Notes: generated from the letters alone by a model not told the origin. A stretch of DNA of 64,000 bases from Lachnospiraceae bacterium OM04-12BH (GCA_003490145.1 QULQ01000005.1:28415-92414); one strand, 5' to 3'; shown: positions 46,038 to 55,331, counted from the stretch's first letter. Numbers and translations: made by a program.

Positions 46038-47768
46038 ATGAACAGAAGTGCAGTATTGCATATCCCCATGTCGCAGTATGCATATGGGATAGATGAAAAA
46101 CACGTAATGATCCGTCTGCGTGCCGGGCGGGATGACCTGAAGACCTGCAGACTGTATTATGGGGATCGGGCCTGCAGACTGACGCCGGTATTGTTTACCG
46201 CTAAGGAAATGCAGGTGGAAGCCAGAACGGAGGAATTTGACTACTGGCAGGTGGAGCTTACCGATCCTTACAGGAGACTCTGCTATTATTTCCTGCTGGA
46301 TGACGGAAACGAGCAGAGCCTGTATTATGGGGATCGGTTTACCAAAGAAACGGTGGATGACAGATCGGAGTATTACCAGCTGCCGTTTAATCACCGGGCA
46401 GATATCGTGGCGCCGCCGCAGTGGGTACAGGATACCGTGATCTATAATATTTTTCCGGACAGCTTTGCCACCGGGCACCGTTTTATCAGCGGAATGGAAA
46501 CGGAGAAAGACTATGGACAGGAAAAGGTTCATGGAAAGCTTGGAGGAACCATAAAGGGGATCGCAGAAAACATAGATTATCTGACAGAGCTTGGTGTCAA
46601 TGCCATTTATATCAATCCGATCTTTGCAGCAGGGGAATATCATAAATATGATCTGGTGGATTACTATCATATCGATCCCTGCTTTGGTACGGATGAAGAG
46701 TTCGGGGAACTGGTGCAGCACTGCCATGAAAAAGGGATCCGTGTTATCATTGATGGTGTCTTCAATCATTGCGGATGGCACTTCATGGCTTTCAATGATG
46801 TTGTGGAAAAAGGAGAAGCATCTGACTATAAGGACTGGTTTTACCGGCTGGAATATCCGGTGGTACGTCCTGAGGATCCGGAAACCTATCCGGGCTATGA
46901 GTGCTTTGGCTATGAGCGGATGATGCCAAAGCTTGCACTTGATCAGGAAGAGGCGGCAGATTATTTCTGTCAGGTGGGACAGTACTGGATCGAGAGGTAT
47001 AACATTGACGGCTGGCGGCTTGACGTGGCCAGTGAGATCAATGACGGCTTCTGGAGAAAATTCAGGGCGGCTGTCAAAAAATGTAAAAAGGATGCTGTGC
47101 TGATCGGAGAGGTCTGGGAAAGTGCGGGACACTGGCTGGATGGAACTATGTTTGATTCGACTATGAATTATGATTTCCGGAAGCACTGTAAGAGGTTCTT
47201 TGCAGAGGAAACAGCGGATGCCCTGGAGTTTGACAGCCGGGTGACAGATATGCGGATGAGGTATCGGAAGCAGACTGTTTTTTCTCAGTTAAATCTGTTG
47301 GACAGTCATGATGTGAGCCGGTTTCTTTCCCTCTGTAAGGACGTAAGGAGCTTCCGGCTGGCAGTGATCTTCCAGATGACCTTCCCGGGAATGCCGTCCG
47401 TATTTTATGGGGATGAGGCAGGGGTCACAGGTATCCTGGAAGCAGAGTACAGAAGTCCCATGCCATGGGATACGCTGGCAGAAACAGACGAGCTTTTCTA
47501 CCTGTATCAGAGAGCGATCGAGCTTCGCAAAAGGGAGCTGATCCTGAAACGGGGAGAGTACAGGACGGTCACTGCGGAAGAGGGCAGCAGGCTTTATGGC
47601 TATGAGAGGTATCTTGGCAGTGAAAGAATACGTATCTTCCTGAACATGGAAGAGCGTGCAGTCGAGCTTCTTCCGGAATGGCTGGAGGGAGAGATCCTGT
47701 GGCAGGAAGGACTTACAGAAAACAGACTGCATGGCAGAGGATTTGTGATCATAAAAGGACGGGATTAA
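46038..47768 (+). CDS. Cytoplasmic GH13 alpha-glucosidase/neopullulanase-type enzyme
   Basis: This 576-residue enzyme has an N-terminal beta-sandwich (1-125) of the neopullulanase/cyclomaltodextrinase kind, then the catalytic barrel. Region I is D-G-V-F-N-H. The nucleophile is D329 in G-W-R-L-D-V, the acid/base E358 in I-G-E-V-W-E and the third carboxylate D425 in S-H-D. There is no signal peptide, so it degrades imported maltodextrins inside the cell. It starts 17 bases after the MalG-type gene and is followed 5 bases later by the regulator. The GH13_20-like subfamily is the best guess. Confidence 0.9.
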   Translation: MNRSAVLHIPMSQYAYGIDEKHVMIRLRAGRDDLKTCRLYYGDRACRLTPVLFTAKEMQVEARTEEFDYWQVELTDPYRRLCYYFLLDDGNEQSLYYGDRFTKETVDDRSEYYQLPFNHRADIVAPPQWVQDTVIYNIFPDSFATGHRFISGMETEKDYGQEKVHGKLGGTIKGIAENIDYLTELGVNAIYINPIFAAGEYHKYDLVDYYHIDPCFGTDEEFGELVQHCHEKGIRVIIDGVFNHCGWHFMAFNDVVEKGEASDYKDWFYRLEYPVVRPEDPETYPGYECFGYERMMPKLALDQEEAADYFCQVGQYWIERYNIDGWRLDVASEINDGFWRKFRAAVKKCKKDAVLIGEVWESAGHWLDGTMFDSTMNYDFRKHCKRFFAEETADALEFDSRVTDMRMRYRKQTVFSQLNLLDSHDVSRFLSLCKDVRSFRLAVIFQMTFPGMPSVFYGDEAGVTGILEAEYRSPMPWDTLAETDELFYLYQRAIELRKRELILKRGEYRTVTAEEGSRLYGYERYLGSERIRIFLNMEERAVELLPEWLEGEILWQEGLTENRLHGRGFVIIKGRD

Positions 47769-47773
47769 AGGGT

Positions 47774-48793
47774 ATGGCACAGGAAAAAATGAGTGCAACG
47801 ATCAGGGATGTAGCCAGGCTGGCAGGAACTTCAACGGCAACGGTATCCAAGGTAATGAACGGCTCTTATTCCATATCAAAGGAAACGGCAGACCGGGTGA
47901 GAAAGGCCATGGATGAGCTGGATTATCATCCGAACCTCAGGGCCAAGAACTTTGCCAGACAGTCGGCAAGGACGATCGTGTTTGTGGCAGAGCTTGGTAG
48001 AAATACCGGGTTTTCCAATCCACATATGTTTGAAATGATGTGTGGTCTGATGCATGCGCTGGAGGAAAGGGGCTACACGCTGATCGTCAGGAATATGCGC
48101 GCGGAGGACTGCAGCTACTACATCCAGGAGGCGGCAGATTCCAAGCAGGCGGATGGCTTTGTCATTCACGCTTCGGTGATATCAGAGGAGCTGGATGAGA
48201 TGATCTTTGAAAAGGGGATTCCGCATATCGTCATTGGCAATCCCAATTTTCAGAGCCATTTCTGCTGGATCGATATCAATAACAGGCTGGCCGGAGAACT
48301 GGCAGCAAGGCATCTGCTGGAGCGGGGCTGCCAGGCGGTAGCATTCATCGGCGGCAAGATGGAGGATAAGATTTCCATGCACAGACTGGATGGCGTGATC
48401 GCTGTGCTGAAGGAGCATGATGTCCTGCTTCCGAGGGAATATGTGCAGACCGGAGAATCTGACTGCGAGAGCGGTTACCGGATGACGGTACAGCTCCTGG
48501 ACAGCAGGAAACGGCCGGATGCGGTAATCTGCGCCAACAATTATATTGCCTATGGCTGTGTGATGGCGCTGCATGACAGAGGAATCCTGATCCCGGATGA
48601 GATCCGGGTGATCACCTTTGATGACTATCCCTTTTCCCAGATCCTGAGGCCGATGCTGTCGGTGGTGGATATTGATGTCTATGATATGGGAATGCAGGCC
48701 GGCAAATATATCCTGCAGAAGATCAGGAAGCCGAATCTGTATATCCAGTCACATATTACGGTACCGTCGCTGATCGTGAGAGGGTCAACGTGA
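47774..48793 (+). CDS. LacI-family regulator of the starch operon
   Basis: This 339-residue protein has a LacI helix-turn-helix (T-I-R-D-V-A-R-L-A-G-T-S-T-A-T-V-S-K-V-M-N) at about 9-29 and a hinge. A periplasmic-binding-like sensor domain follows. Starts at 47774 or 47789 are both possible; the second has AGGA close upstream. It is the last gene of the operon and probably controls it from the palindromes at 41554-41577. The ligand is likely a maltodextrin. Confidence 0.88.
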   Translation: MAQEKMSATIRDVARLAGTSTATVSKVMNGSYSISKETADRVRKAMDELDYHPNLRAKNFARQSARTIVFVAELGRNTGFSNPHMFEMMCGLMHALEERGYTLIVRNMRAEDCSYYIQEAADSKQADGFVIHASVISEELDEMIFEKGIPHIVIGNPNFQSHFCWIDINNRLAGELAARHLLERGCQAVAFIGGKMEDKISMHRLDGVIAVLKEHDVLLPREYVQTGESDCESGYRMTVQLLDSRKRPDAVICANNYIAYGCVMALHDRGILIPDEIRVITFDDYPFSQILRPMLSVVDIDVYDMGMQAGKYILQKIRKPNLYIQSHITVPSLIVRGST

Positions 48794-48827
48794 GATGATA
48801 ATGAATTATTATGATGCCAGGGTCAAA

Positions 48828-49004
48828 AGGTCTAAGCCCACATGAGCTTGCTCATAGGTGGGTGAAAGACCTTAGGACCCGCCCCGATATGAGCATAAAA
48901 GTGGGATGATAATCCCACGATATGCGAATATTGGGTAGGATTGTGGGAGTGCGTAGCACGGAACAATCCGTAGGCATCAAAGTTGGGGGCTTTTGCCCCC
49001 CGAC
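48828..49004 (+). ncRNA. Orphan structured RNA resembling HEARO/omega RNA
   Basis: The region has no ORF but has seven helices in 177 bases. AGGTCT (48828) pairs with AGACCT (48867), GCCCAC (48836) with GTGGGT (48858), and ATGAG-CTTG-CTCAT lies at 48842-48855. Then come CCCGATAT (48883) with ATATTGGG (48928), GCATA/TATGC and GTGGGA/TCCCAC inside it. GGATTGT (48938) pairs with ACAATCC (48963) around GTGC-GTA-GCAC, and a G/C-rich hairpin with a TTTT loop is at 48982-49004. The order of hairpins and segments such as GGGTGAAAGACC recall HEARO (IscB omega RNA) by memory. It follows ATGA at 48811-48814; HEARO elements are reported next to ATGA/GTGA. No IscB gene follows. Confidence 0.55.
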
Positions 49005-49045
49005 ATCTTATTATAGAATCAATGCCATTCACTTAAGCATCATTT

Positions 49046-49079
49046 CAGTGGTTTTCTATCATAGAAAGCCACTGTTTTT
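49046..49079 (+). terminator. Strong terminator hairpin downstream of the structured RNA
   Basis: CAGTGGTTTTCTAT (49046-49059) and ATAGAAAGCCACTG (49061-49074) pair with one G-T, followed by TTTTT. It could end the starch operon, the RNA, or both. Confidence 0.82.
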
Positions 49080-49240
49080 ATGCCTAAAAACTTTAAAAAT
49101 ATCACTCAAACTTCGCACTTGAATAAGTGCCTATGCACCTTGAAAATTCAATAATAACTGGCATAAAAATAGCATGAAACCGTCTAGTTTTGGTATAATT
49201 GAGTTGTCTAGAAACAATCATACTTCCGAAGGCTCATGCT

Positions 49241-50290
49241 ATGAATAAAAGTATAACACAAGCAACTCAAAATGATAAGCAGATTTCATGTTTCTTCAGC
49301 TTTGAAAGCGTCCAATGCCTACAAAAAGAAAGGCGTTCCAGTAATGGAGATCTTCCAGTATCTGTTTCTGTTGATTTTTTCTAACAGAAGTATGTATATG
49401 AATCTGATCACAGGACGGAACACTCCTGATTTTGCGAAGGATACTGTATATCGTTTTATGAAAATGATTCAGATCAACTGGATCCGCTTCACAACAATAC
49501 TTTCAACCCGAATCATCAGGGATGCCATTCTGCCTTTAGATTCTGAGGATCGTGCAAATGTTCTTATCATTGATGATTCCATGTTTGAGCGTAACCGCTC
49601 AAAAAAGGTTGAACTCCTTGCCAAAGTCTATGACCATGCAAAACATAAATATCGCTTTGGTTTTCGAATGCTTACTTTAGGCTGGTCAGATGGAAGCACT
49701 TTCCTGCCGGTCAACAGCGTTCTTCTTTCCACAGAAAACAGGAAAAACCGCATCAATGAAGCAACAGAAGTGGATAAAAGAACTGTTGGTTACAAACGCC
49801 GGAAGCTTTCCATGGAAAAAGGAACACAAGCTATGCTTACGCTTTTGGACGCAGCCAGGAAAGCTACAATTCCGGCGAAATATGTTCTTTTTGATAGCTG
49901 GTTTTCATCACCAAGCACTCTTCACGCAGTAAAAAGTATGGGTTACGATGTAATCGGCATGGTCAAGAAAACACCAAAGATGTTCTTTCGCTACAATGGC
50001 GAAGATATGTCTCTAACTTCCATCTACAACAAGAACAAAAAGAGACGCGGAAGATCAAGATATCTGCTCTCCGTTATGGTTGATGTTGTAAAGGATGGTG
50101 AAATCATTCCTGCCAAAGTAGTTTATGTTCGCAATCGTAATAAACGCAAGGAATATCTCTGCCTTATTTTCACGGACGTAAATCTGGATGAGAATGAAAT
50201 TATCCGGATCTATGGAAAACATTGGGATATTATGCCGATATTGGCATATGGGACATAGAGGTGTTCTTCAAGGTGTGCAAAAGCTACCTT
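49241..50290 (+). pseudogene. IS4-type transposase remnant
   Basis: The N-terminal start (M-N-K-S-I-T-Q-A-T-Q-N-D-K-Q-I-S, from 49241) is in one frame. The rest (from about 49290: S-A-L-K-A-S-N-A-Y-K-K-K-G ... I-I-D-D-S-M-F-E-R-N-R ... F-D-S-W-F-S-S) is in another, so a small indel separates them. The second frame carries the DDE transposase core with D in I-D-D-S and F-D-S-W. Near the end a 26-base insertion (50228-50253) with an internal dyad shifts the frame again before W-D-I-E-V-F-F-K-V-C-K-S-Y. After about 50290 the sequence belongs to another element. The gene cannot make a full transposase. Confidence 0.82.
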
Positions 50291-50733
50291 ACGGCCAAAA
50301 GTATGAAGTACACAAATAAAGCCAGGAACAAAGTTTTCAGATTTGTTCATCTTAGCGAACATGCGAAGCATGACACTTCGGACAGCAGAAAAGAGACAGT
50401 TCAGTAGAGAACGGTCTTCAAAAAGTAGTGCCTGAGTTCTTTGGGAATGGTAAATACACAATGGCGATGTTGGCAGGCGATAAGTTTAAAAGCCATGGAG
50501 TTGGTGCGGTCCATGGAATACTTATTGCCACAAGAAGAGCAAAAACGAGTATGGCAACGAAAAGGAACGAATTTCAGTTCACCACATTTTGTGCAACCAT
50601 ACATGGCACCACCGAATGCGGGATCACCGCAATTAATCATACGATCAACAGTATCAATTACATGTTGATTTGGAAGTAATATGTAAAGCATTTCTTCATA
50701 GTGTTGTTTGAAAATCTCTTGTAATATGTTCAT
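50291..50733 (-). pseudogene. IS91-like transposase remnant
   Basis: From an ATG at 50733 on the minus strand the frame encodes the zinc-binding N-terminus of IS91-type transposases: C-T-K-C-G-E-L-K-F-V-P-F-R-C-H-T-R-F-C-S-S-C-G. It then reads C-V-F-T-I-P-K-E-L-R-H-Y-F-L. A one-base shift near 50415 moves the continuation (E-D-R-S-L-L-N-C-L-F-S-A-V) into another frame. It breaks off after V-L-H-T-F-G-R at about 50291, where the IS4 remnant begins. The catalytic HUH/tyrosine part is missing. Confidence 0.8.
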
Positions 50734-50800
50734 ACACTCATTATGAAGGAAAAAGTTGAAAAAAGAAAGCCCAACCCTCAAGATTGAGGGCAGGGGAGTT

Positions 50801-50823
50801 GAAGTGTCGGAGACACTTTTTTT
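50801..50823 (+). terminator. Hairpin terminator before the second sugar cluster
   Basis: GAAGTGTC-GGA-GACACTT followed by a run of T's. Just upstream CCCTCAA-GA-TTGAGGG (50775-50790) is a second perfect hairpin, perhaps the end of the IS91-like element. Confidence 0.65.
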
Positions 50824-50867
50824 CAAAAAATGCAGCTTCCGGGGAGAAATTACTGTGTGCCGGCGGA

Positions 50868-51015
50868 TTATTTACGTAAATAAAAAAGAAATTATACATA
50901 AATTATGAAAATAGTTTGAACTAATTGACGGTTAAAAAGGCGTAAAGTAAAATAAAATTGTTGATATCAATGAACAATATATATTGTAAATGTTTTATCT
51001 TCTATTTACGTAAAT
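50868..51015 (+). promoter_or_regulatory. Promoter with two matching palindromic operators
   Basis: TTATTTACGTAAATAA (50868-50883) is a perfect palindrome. Its core ATTTACGTAAAT recurs at 51004-51015, beside the ribosome site of the regulator gene. Between them lie TTGACG (50925-50930), 17 bases and TAAAAT (50948-50953). The central CG dyad fits a LacI-family operator, and looping or autoregulation by the next gene is likely. Confidence 0.75.
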
Positions 51016-51027
51016 CAAGGAGAAACT

Positions 51028-53049
51028 ATGGTTACAATTCAAGATGTTGCAAAACATGCTGGTGTTTCTGTGGCAACTGTATCGCATGTTTTGAATAAAA
51101 CGCGGTACGTTAGTCCTAAGCTTGAAGAGAAGGTAGAACTTTCGATCCGAGAGCTTGGATATGAGCCGATTCGAAAAAATGCTGGTAGGATTTTAAAAAA
51201 TCAAATTGTCGGTGTGATTATTCCAGATTTATCTGTTGATTTTTATGCTGTGTTTGCAAATGAAATCACTTATTTACTGGAAAAACATGAGTTTAAAGTG
51301 GTTTTACTTGATAGTTGTGGGGACAGTGGTCGGGAGACAGAAAATCTGATGTCACTGAACTGGCAAAGCAATGTGATTGCAGTAATTGTAATTCCACTTT
51401 CGAAGATTTTGCCATGGAATGGAACTAAGTTAAAGAAAAAGTGTCTGATTGTGGGCGAGATTCCGGAAAAACAGAAGTTTCACATTGTGTTACCAGAGTA
51501 TGAAAATGCTTCATTTAAGGCTGTGCAGCAGCTGATTCTCTCAGGTCATGAGTCCATAGCTTTGTTGTTGCAAGATAAAACTGACAGAACATCATCAGCA
51601 GAATACTACAGTGGATATAAAAGCGCACACAGACATTATCGGATTAATCCGAAGGAAAATAGTATTTATTATGAGACGGATTTAAAAACAGAGAAGGTCA
51701 AAGATTTATTTTGTAGGTATACTGCAGTAATTTGCGCAACAGATCGTATTACAATGCGGTTGTTTCAAGAATTGGAACGAGCAGAAATGACCTGTCCTGA
51801 AGATATGTCAGTTATATCGTTGGAGTGGAACCAGAGAAGTGGCGTTTATCAGCCTGCGTTGACTGTAATTGGAGTGGATCCCAAAAAAATGGCTGAAGCT
51901 ACTAGTGAACTATTTTTGAAATGTGATGCATTGCAAATGACCAATCAACGTCTTGTCCGTGTTTCCAATAAAGCGGTTAGTTCAGCGTCGGTGCGGATTA
52001 TTGGGCGGGGACCCTACGGAGAAAAGATCGTTTCTTGCGAAAATCTCTACTTAACAGAAGAAGAGATTAAGAAAGTGCGAAGTGGAAATTATAAAGGCGT
52101 TCTGCTTTTTCAATTCAGCGGAAAACGTTGGATGCGACTCATTGACCAGGCGGTTCGAACTGTATTTGAAAAGCTCAATATTCAACTATTAGAAATGTTT
52201 GATGCCGATTCAAATAATCAGGTTTTTATTGAAAAGGTTTGGGAATGGATGGAGAAAAAACCGGATTTTATACTATGTGCTCCGGCAAATGATAAGTCAA
52301 CAGAAGGGCTGTACAATGAAATTGCCAGAAGTGGAATCAGGTTATTTTTTATCGGAAGGGTTCCTCAGGGAATGAGACGAGATGGTTATGAATGTTGCGT
52401 TGTAAGTAATGAACAGAAAAGTGGATATAACTGTGCAAAACTCTTAGATGATTATTTTAATAAAAAGCCTGCGAAGATCGCATTGTTGACCTGCTCTTCC
52501 AGCTATATTTCAGGAAGAGATAGAGATATAGCAACGAAGAAGGTGTTACAAGAGCAATTCCCACATTTGCATATTGTTGCACACGAACGATTTACACTTC
52601 GTAATTATGCTTATGGGGCATGTATGAAAATGATAAAGGAGTACCCAGATATACAGGGAATATATGTGACATGGGAAGATCCTGCAATTCAAACAATTTC
52701 TGCGTTAATGGATGCCGGAAGAGAAGATATCAAGATAGTCACCGGTGATTTGGACACAGAAGTTGCACAAGATGTTGCAAACGGGCACTTGATTATAGGA
52801 ATGAGTGCGCAAATGCCATACGATCAGGGAGAAGAACTTGCATATGCAGTGGCAAATGTATTGCTAGGAAAGCGGGTTTCGAAGGTGATTGGAGTGGAAC
52901 CATTACTGGTAACAGCAGCTAATCTCGAAGAGGCATGGTATGTTATGACAAAAGAAAAAGCTCCTCAAAGTATTGTGAATTCGTTAACTGAAACAAGAAA
53001 AAAGGAGAAAATGAGGATTGAAAAAAATAGCAAGTGGAAAACGAAATAA
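51028..53049 (+). CDS. LacI-type regulator with two periplasmic-binding-like sensor domains
   Basis: This 673-residue protein is about twice the usual length. The LacI helix-turn-helix is at 3-24 (T-I-Q-D-V-A-K-H-A-G-V-S-V-A-T-V-S-H-V-L). A first sensor domain covers about 60-330. A second sugar-binding-like domain follows from about 350 to 640 (V-L-L-F-Q-F-S-G-K...I-T-resembling strands and N-G-H-L-I-I-G-M-S-A-Q near 588). The C-terminal end is Lys-rich. It heads an A+T-rich sugar ABC cluster; AAGGAG precedes the ATG. Two ligand domains on one DNA-binding head suggest dual-input control. Confidence 0.82.
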   Translation: MVTIQDVAKHAGVSVATVSHVLNKTRYVSPKLEEKVELSIRELGYEPIRKNAGRILKNQIVGVIIPDLSVDFYAVFANEITYLLEKHEFKVVLLDSCGDSGRETENLMSLNWQSNVIAVIVIPLSKILPWNGTKLKKKCLIVGEIPEKQKFHIVLPEYENASFKAVQQLILSGHESIALLLQDKTDRTSSAEYYSGYKSAHRHYRINPKENSIYYETDLKTEKVKDLFCRYTAVICATDRITMRLFQELERAEMTCPEDMSVISLEWNQRSGVYQPALTVIGVDPKKMAEATSELFLKCDALQMTNQRLVRVSNKAVSSASVRIIGRGPYGEKIVSCENLYLTEEEIKKVRSGNYKGVLLFQFSGKRWMRLIDQAVRTVFEKLNIQLLEMFDADSNNQVFIEKVWEWMEKKPDFILCAPANDKSTEGLYNEIARSGIRLFFIGRVPQGMRRDGYECCVVSNEQKSGYNCAKLLDDYFNKKPAKIALLTCSSSYISGRDRDIATKKVLQEQFPHLHIVAHERFTLRNYAYGACMKMIKEYPDIQGIYVTWEDPAIQTISALMDAGREDIKIVTGDLDTEVAQDVANGHLIIGMSAQMPYDQGEELAYAVANVLLGKRVSKVIGVEPLLVTAANLEEAWYVMTKEKAPQSIVNSLTETRKKEKMRIEKNSKWKTK

Positions 53050-53066
53050 TGTGAAGGAGAAGAAGA

Positions 53067-54350
53067 ATGAAGAGGAAAGTAGCATTAATTATGGCGGCAG
53101 TATTAATGGTTGTGAGTCTTGGGGCGTGTTCATCGACAACAAGTAGTTCTTATGGGACTGAGAGTGCAGAAAGTGAAAATAACGTAAGAAATAGTGGCGA
53201 AAAAGTGACACTGACAGTTTGGCAATTGAAGCCGGAGATAGCAGATACGTTGCCGGAGGTATTTGAAGTATATATGAAGGAGAATCCGAATGTTGAAATC
53301 GTGGTAGATCGTCCGGGTGGAAATGATTATGATACAACGATCAAAGCTCAGATGGCATCCGGTGTTTATCCTGATTTATTTATGGTAAATTCCTATAGTG
53401 TTATGGAATCCTTTGCAAAGGGTGGAAATGCGACGGCAATTACAGATTATAGTTTTGTTGATAATTTTGTAGACGGAATTCTTCCATCTATCACCTATGA
53501 TGGAGAAATCTATGGTGTTCCATGCGAACTGGATGGCGTTGGCGTTATTTATAACCGGACTATTTTTGAGGAAGTCGGTCTAGAAATTCCAACTACACTT
53601 AGCGAGATGGAGGAGGTGTGCCAGAAACTAAAAGATGCAGGAATTACACCTTTCGCTGTGGGGTTAAAAGATAGTTGGACCATGAATCAGACTTTCAGTT
53701 TAATTCATGGAGAAATTATGGATGCGTATGAATTTACAGATGCAATGAATCGAGGAGAAGCTTCCTTTACAGATGCAGAATTGGATGGAGCATTTGATTT
53801 TCTGGATTTAATGGTGGCGAACTGCAATGATAAGCCGTCAGACAGTGATTACAGCAATATGTGTACATTATTTGCACAGGGTGAATGTGCAATGATGGTA
53901 TGTGGTATGTGGGGCATGACTAGCGTTCTGATGATTGACCCTGACATTGAGACTGGTGTGTTTGCAGTTCCAGTAAGTGAAAATCCTGAAGACGCAAAGC
54001 TTTGTACAGGTAATGCAGCAGTCTTCATCATGCCTCCGCAGTCAGTGAATCAGGAAGAAACATTGAAATTAATGGAATGGATGTCTGGAGAGGAATTTGC
54101 ACAGTTATACGCAGAAAAATGCGGTATATATATGCCGACAAAGAATGCAGCCCTTCCACAAGAAGCGTCAAGCGCATGGGAAAATATTAAGTCTTATATC
54201 GATGAAGGAAACATTACATCACTACCATTTCTGTATTATCCGTCGGGATTTGATGCAGGAATTGCATTACAGACATATTTTAATGGGGAATCCTCTCAGG
54301 AAGATGTCAGAAATGCATGGGATGAGTTGTGGAAAAGTCTGACACTGTAA
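53067..54350 (+). CDS. Sugar ABC substrate-binding lipoprotein
   Basis: This 427-residue family 1 solute-binding protein has lipobox L-G-A-C near residue 20. The mature protein starts with a Ser/Thr linker and then V-T-L-T-V-W-Q-L-K. Internal segments G-V-P-C-E-L-D-G-V-G-V-I-Y-N and M-M-V-C-G-M-W-G-M are usual for sugar-binding members. It starts 17 bases after the regulator. The sugar is not known. Confidence 0.9.
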   Translation: MKRKVALIMAAVLMVVSLGACSSTTSSSYGTESAESENNVRNSGEKVTLTVWQLKPEIADTLPEVFEVYMKENPNVEIVVDRPGGNDYDTTIKAQMASGVYPDLFMVNSYSVMESFAKGGNATAITDYSFVDNFVDGILPSITYDGEIYGVPCELDGVGVIYNRTIFEEVGLEIPTTLSEMEEVCQKLKDAGITPFAVGLKDSWTMNQTFSLIHGEIMDAYEFTDAMNRGEASFTDAELDGAFDFLDLMVANCNDKPSDSDYSNMCTLFAQGECAMMVCGMWGMTSVLMIDPDIETGVFAVPVSENPEDAKLCTGNAAVFIMPPQSVNQEETLKLMEWMSGEEFAQLYAEKCGIYMPTKNAALPQEASSAWENIKSYIDEGNITSLPFLYYPSGFDAGIALQTYFNGESSQEDVRNAWDELWKSLTL

Positions 54351-54368
54351 ATTATTTTCGGTATATCT

Positions 54369-54403
54369 GCGTGGATATGTAGGCGCAGGAAACATATCCA
54401 CGC
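54369..54403 (+). promoter_or_regulatory. Intercistronic hairpin after the binding-protein gene
   Basis: GCGTGGATATGT (54369-54380) and ACATATCCACGC (54392-54403) pair perfectly with an 11-base loop and no T run. It probably stabilises the binding-protein mRNA and lowers expression of the permease genes, a usual arrangement in such operons. Confidence 0.65.
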
Positions 54404-54446
54404 ATAATACAAGAGGCGTTCTAATCAAAAAAAAGAGGTGTTTTAG

Positions 54447-55331
54447 TTGAAAGAAAAAAAGAAACGTCAGGTGCATACAGCATCTTTCTGGATGTTTATT
54501 CTTCCAGCGTTATTTCTATATGCATTATTTATGCTAGTGCCATTGCTTGGAACAGTACTATATTCGTTAACGAACTGGGATGGAATCAGTGTTATATACG
54601 AATTTGTCGGAATTAAAAACTACATACGGCTATTTACCAATGATTCGGCATTTCGAAGCAGTATGGCAGTCAGTTTTCGTTTTGTTGCACTTTATACAAT
54701 TTTAGTTAATAGTATCGCATTAGCATTAGCTGTTCTTTTGGATAGGGTAAACAAAAAACTGAAGAGTTTCATTCGTAGCGTGATTTTCATGCCAAATGTA
54801 ATTAGCCTGATTATGGTTTCGTTTATTTGGCAATTTATGTTTACAAAAGTATACAGCGAGCTTGCAGGAGATGGCTTTTTTCCGGATATTACTTGGTTTA
54901 GCAATAGTGCAACAGCTATGGTAACTATTCTTATCACATTAATTTGGCAAAGTGTTGGATATTTTATGGTAATTTATGTTGCAGGGATTGAATCTATTGA
55001 TCGAACATATTATGAGGCGGCTTTGATTGATGGGGCAGGGTACTGGCAGCGTACTTTTAAGATTACATTTCCATTGATGCTTCCGTCTATTATAGTGAAT
55101 ATATTTCTTTCCATTTCGGGGGCTTTTAAGACGTTTGAAATTCCATATCTGATGACACGTGGCGGCCCGGGAGATTCGACCAATCTGATTGCATATAATA
55201 TTTATAAAGAAGCTTATTTGTCAAATCACGCAGGTTATGCGTCTGCAAAGGCAGTTGTTCTATGCGTGATTGTAATGTGCATTGCAATTTTTCAGATTCG
55301 AGCTATGAAGAGGAAGGAGGTAGAAGCATGA
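54447..55331 (+). CDS. Sugar ABC permease, UgpA/MalF type
   Basis: This 294-residue permease has six helices and the EAA loop E-A-A-L-I-D-G-A-G-Y-W-Q near residue 190. The start is a TTG at 54447, with AGAGGTG 7-8 bases upstream; the first residues M-K-E-K-K-K-R are a normal basic N-terminus. It overlaps the next permease gene by the ATGA at 55328-55331. Confidence 0.9.
   Translation: MKEKKKRQVHTASFWMFILPALFLYALFMLVPLLGTVLYSLTNWDGISVIYEFVGIKNYIRLFTNDSAFRSSMAVSFRFVALYTILVNSIALALAVLLDRVNKKLKSFIRSVIFMPNVISLIMVSFIWQFMFTKVYSELAGDGFFPDITWFSNSATAMVTILITLIWQSVGYFMVIYVAGIESIDRTYYEAALIDGAGYWQRTFKITFPLMLPSIIVNIFLSISGAFKTFEIPYLMTRGGPGDSTNLIAYNIYKEAYLSNHAGYASAKAVVLCVIVMCIAIFQIRAMKRKEVEA

Noticed and set aside
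49199..49384. Separate 61-residue gene at the IS4 start
   Set aside because: From 49241 it carries the transposase N-terminus; its tail is out of frame with the real continuation.
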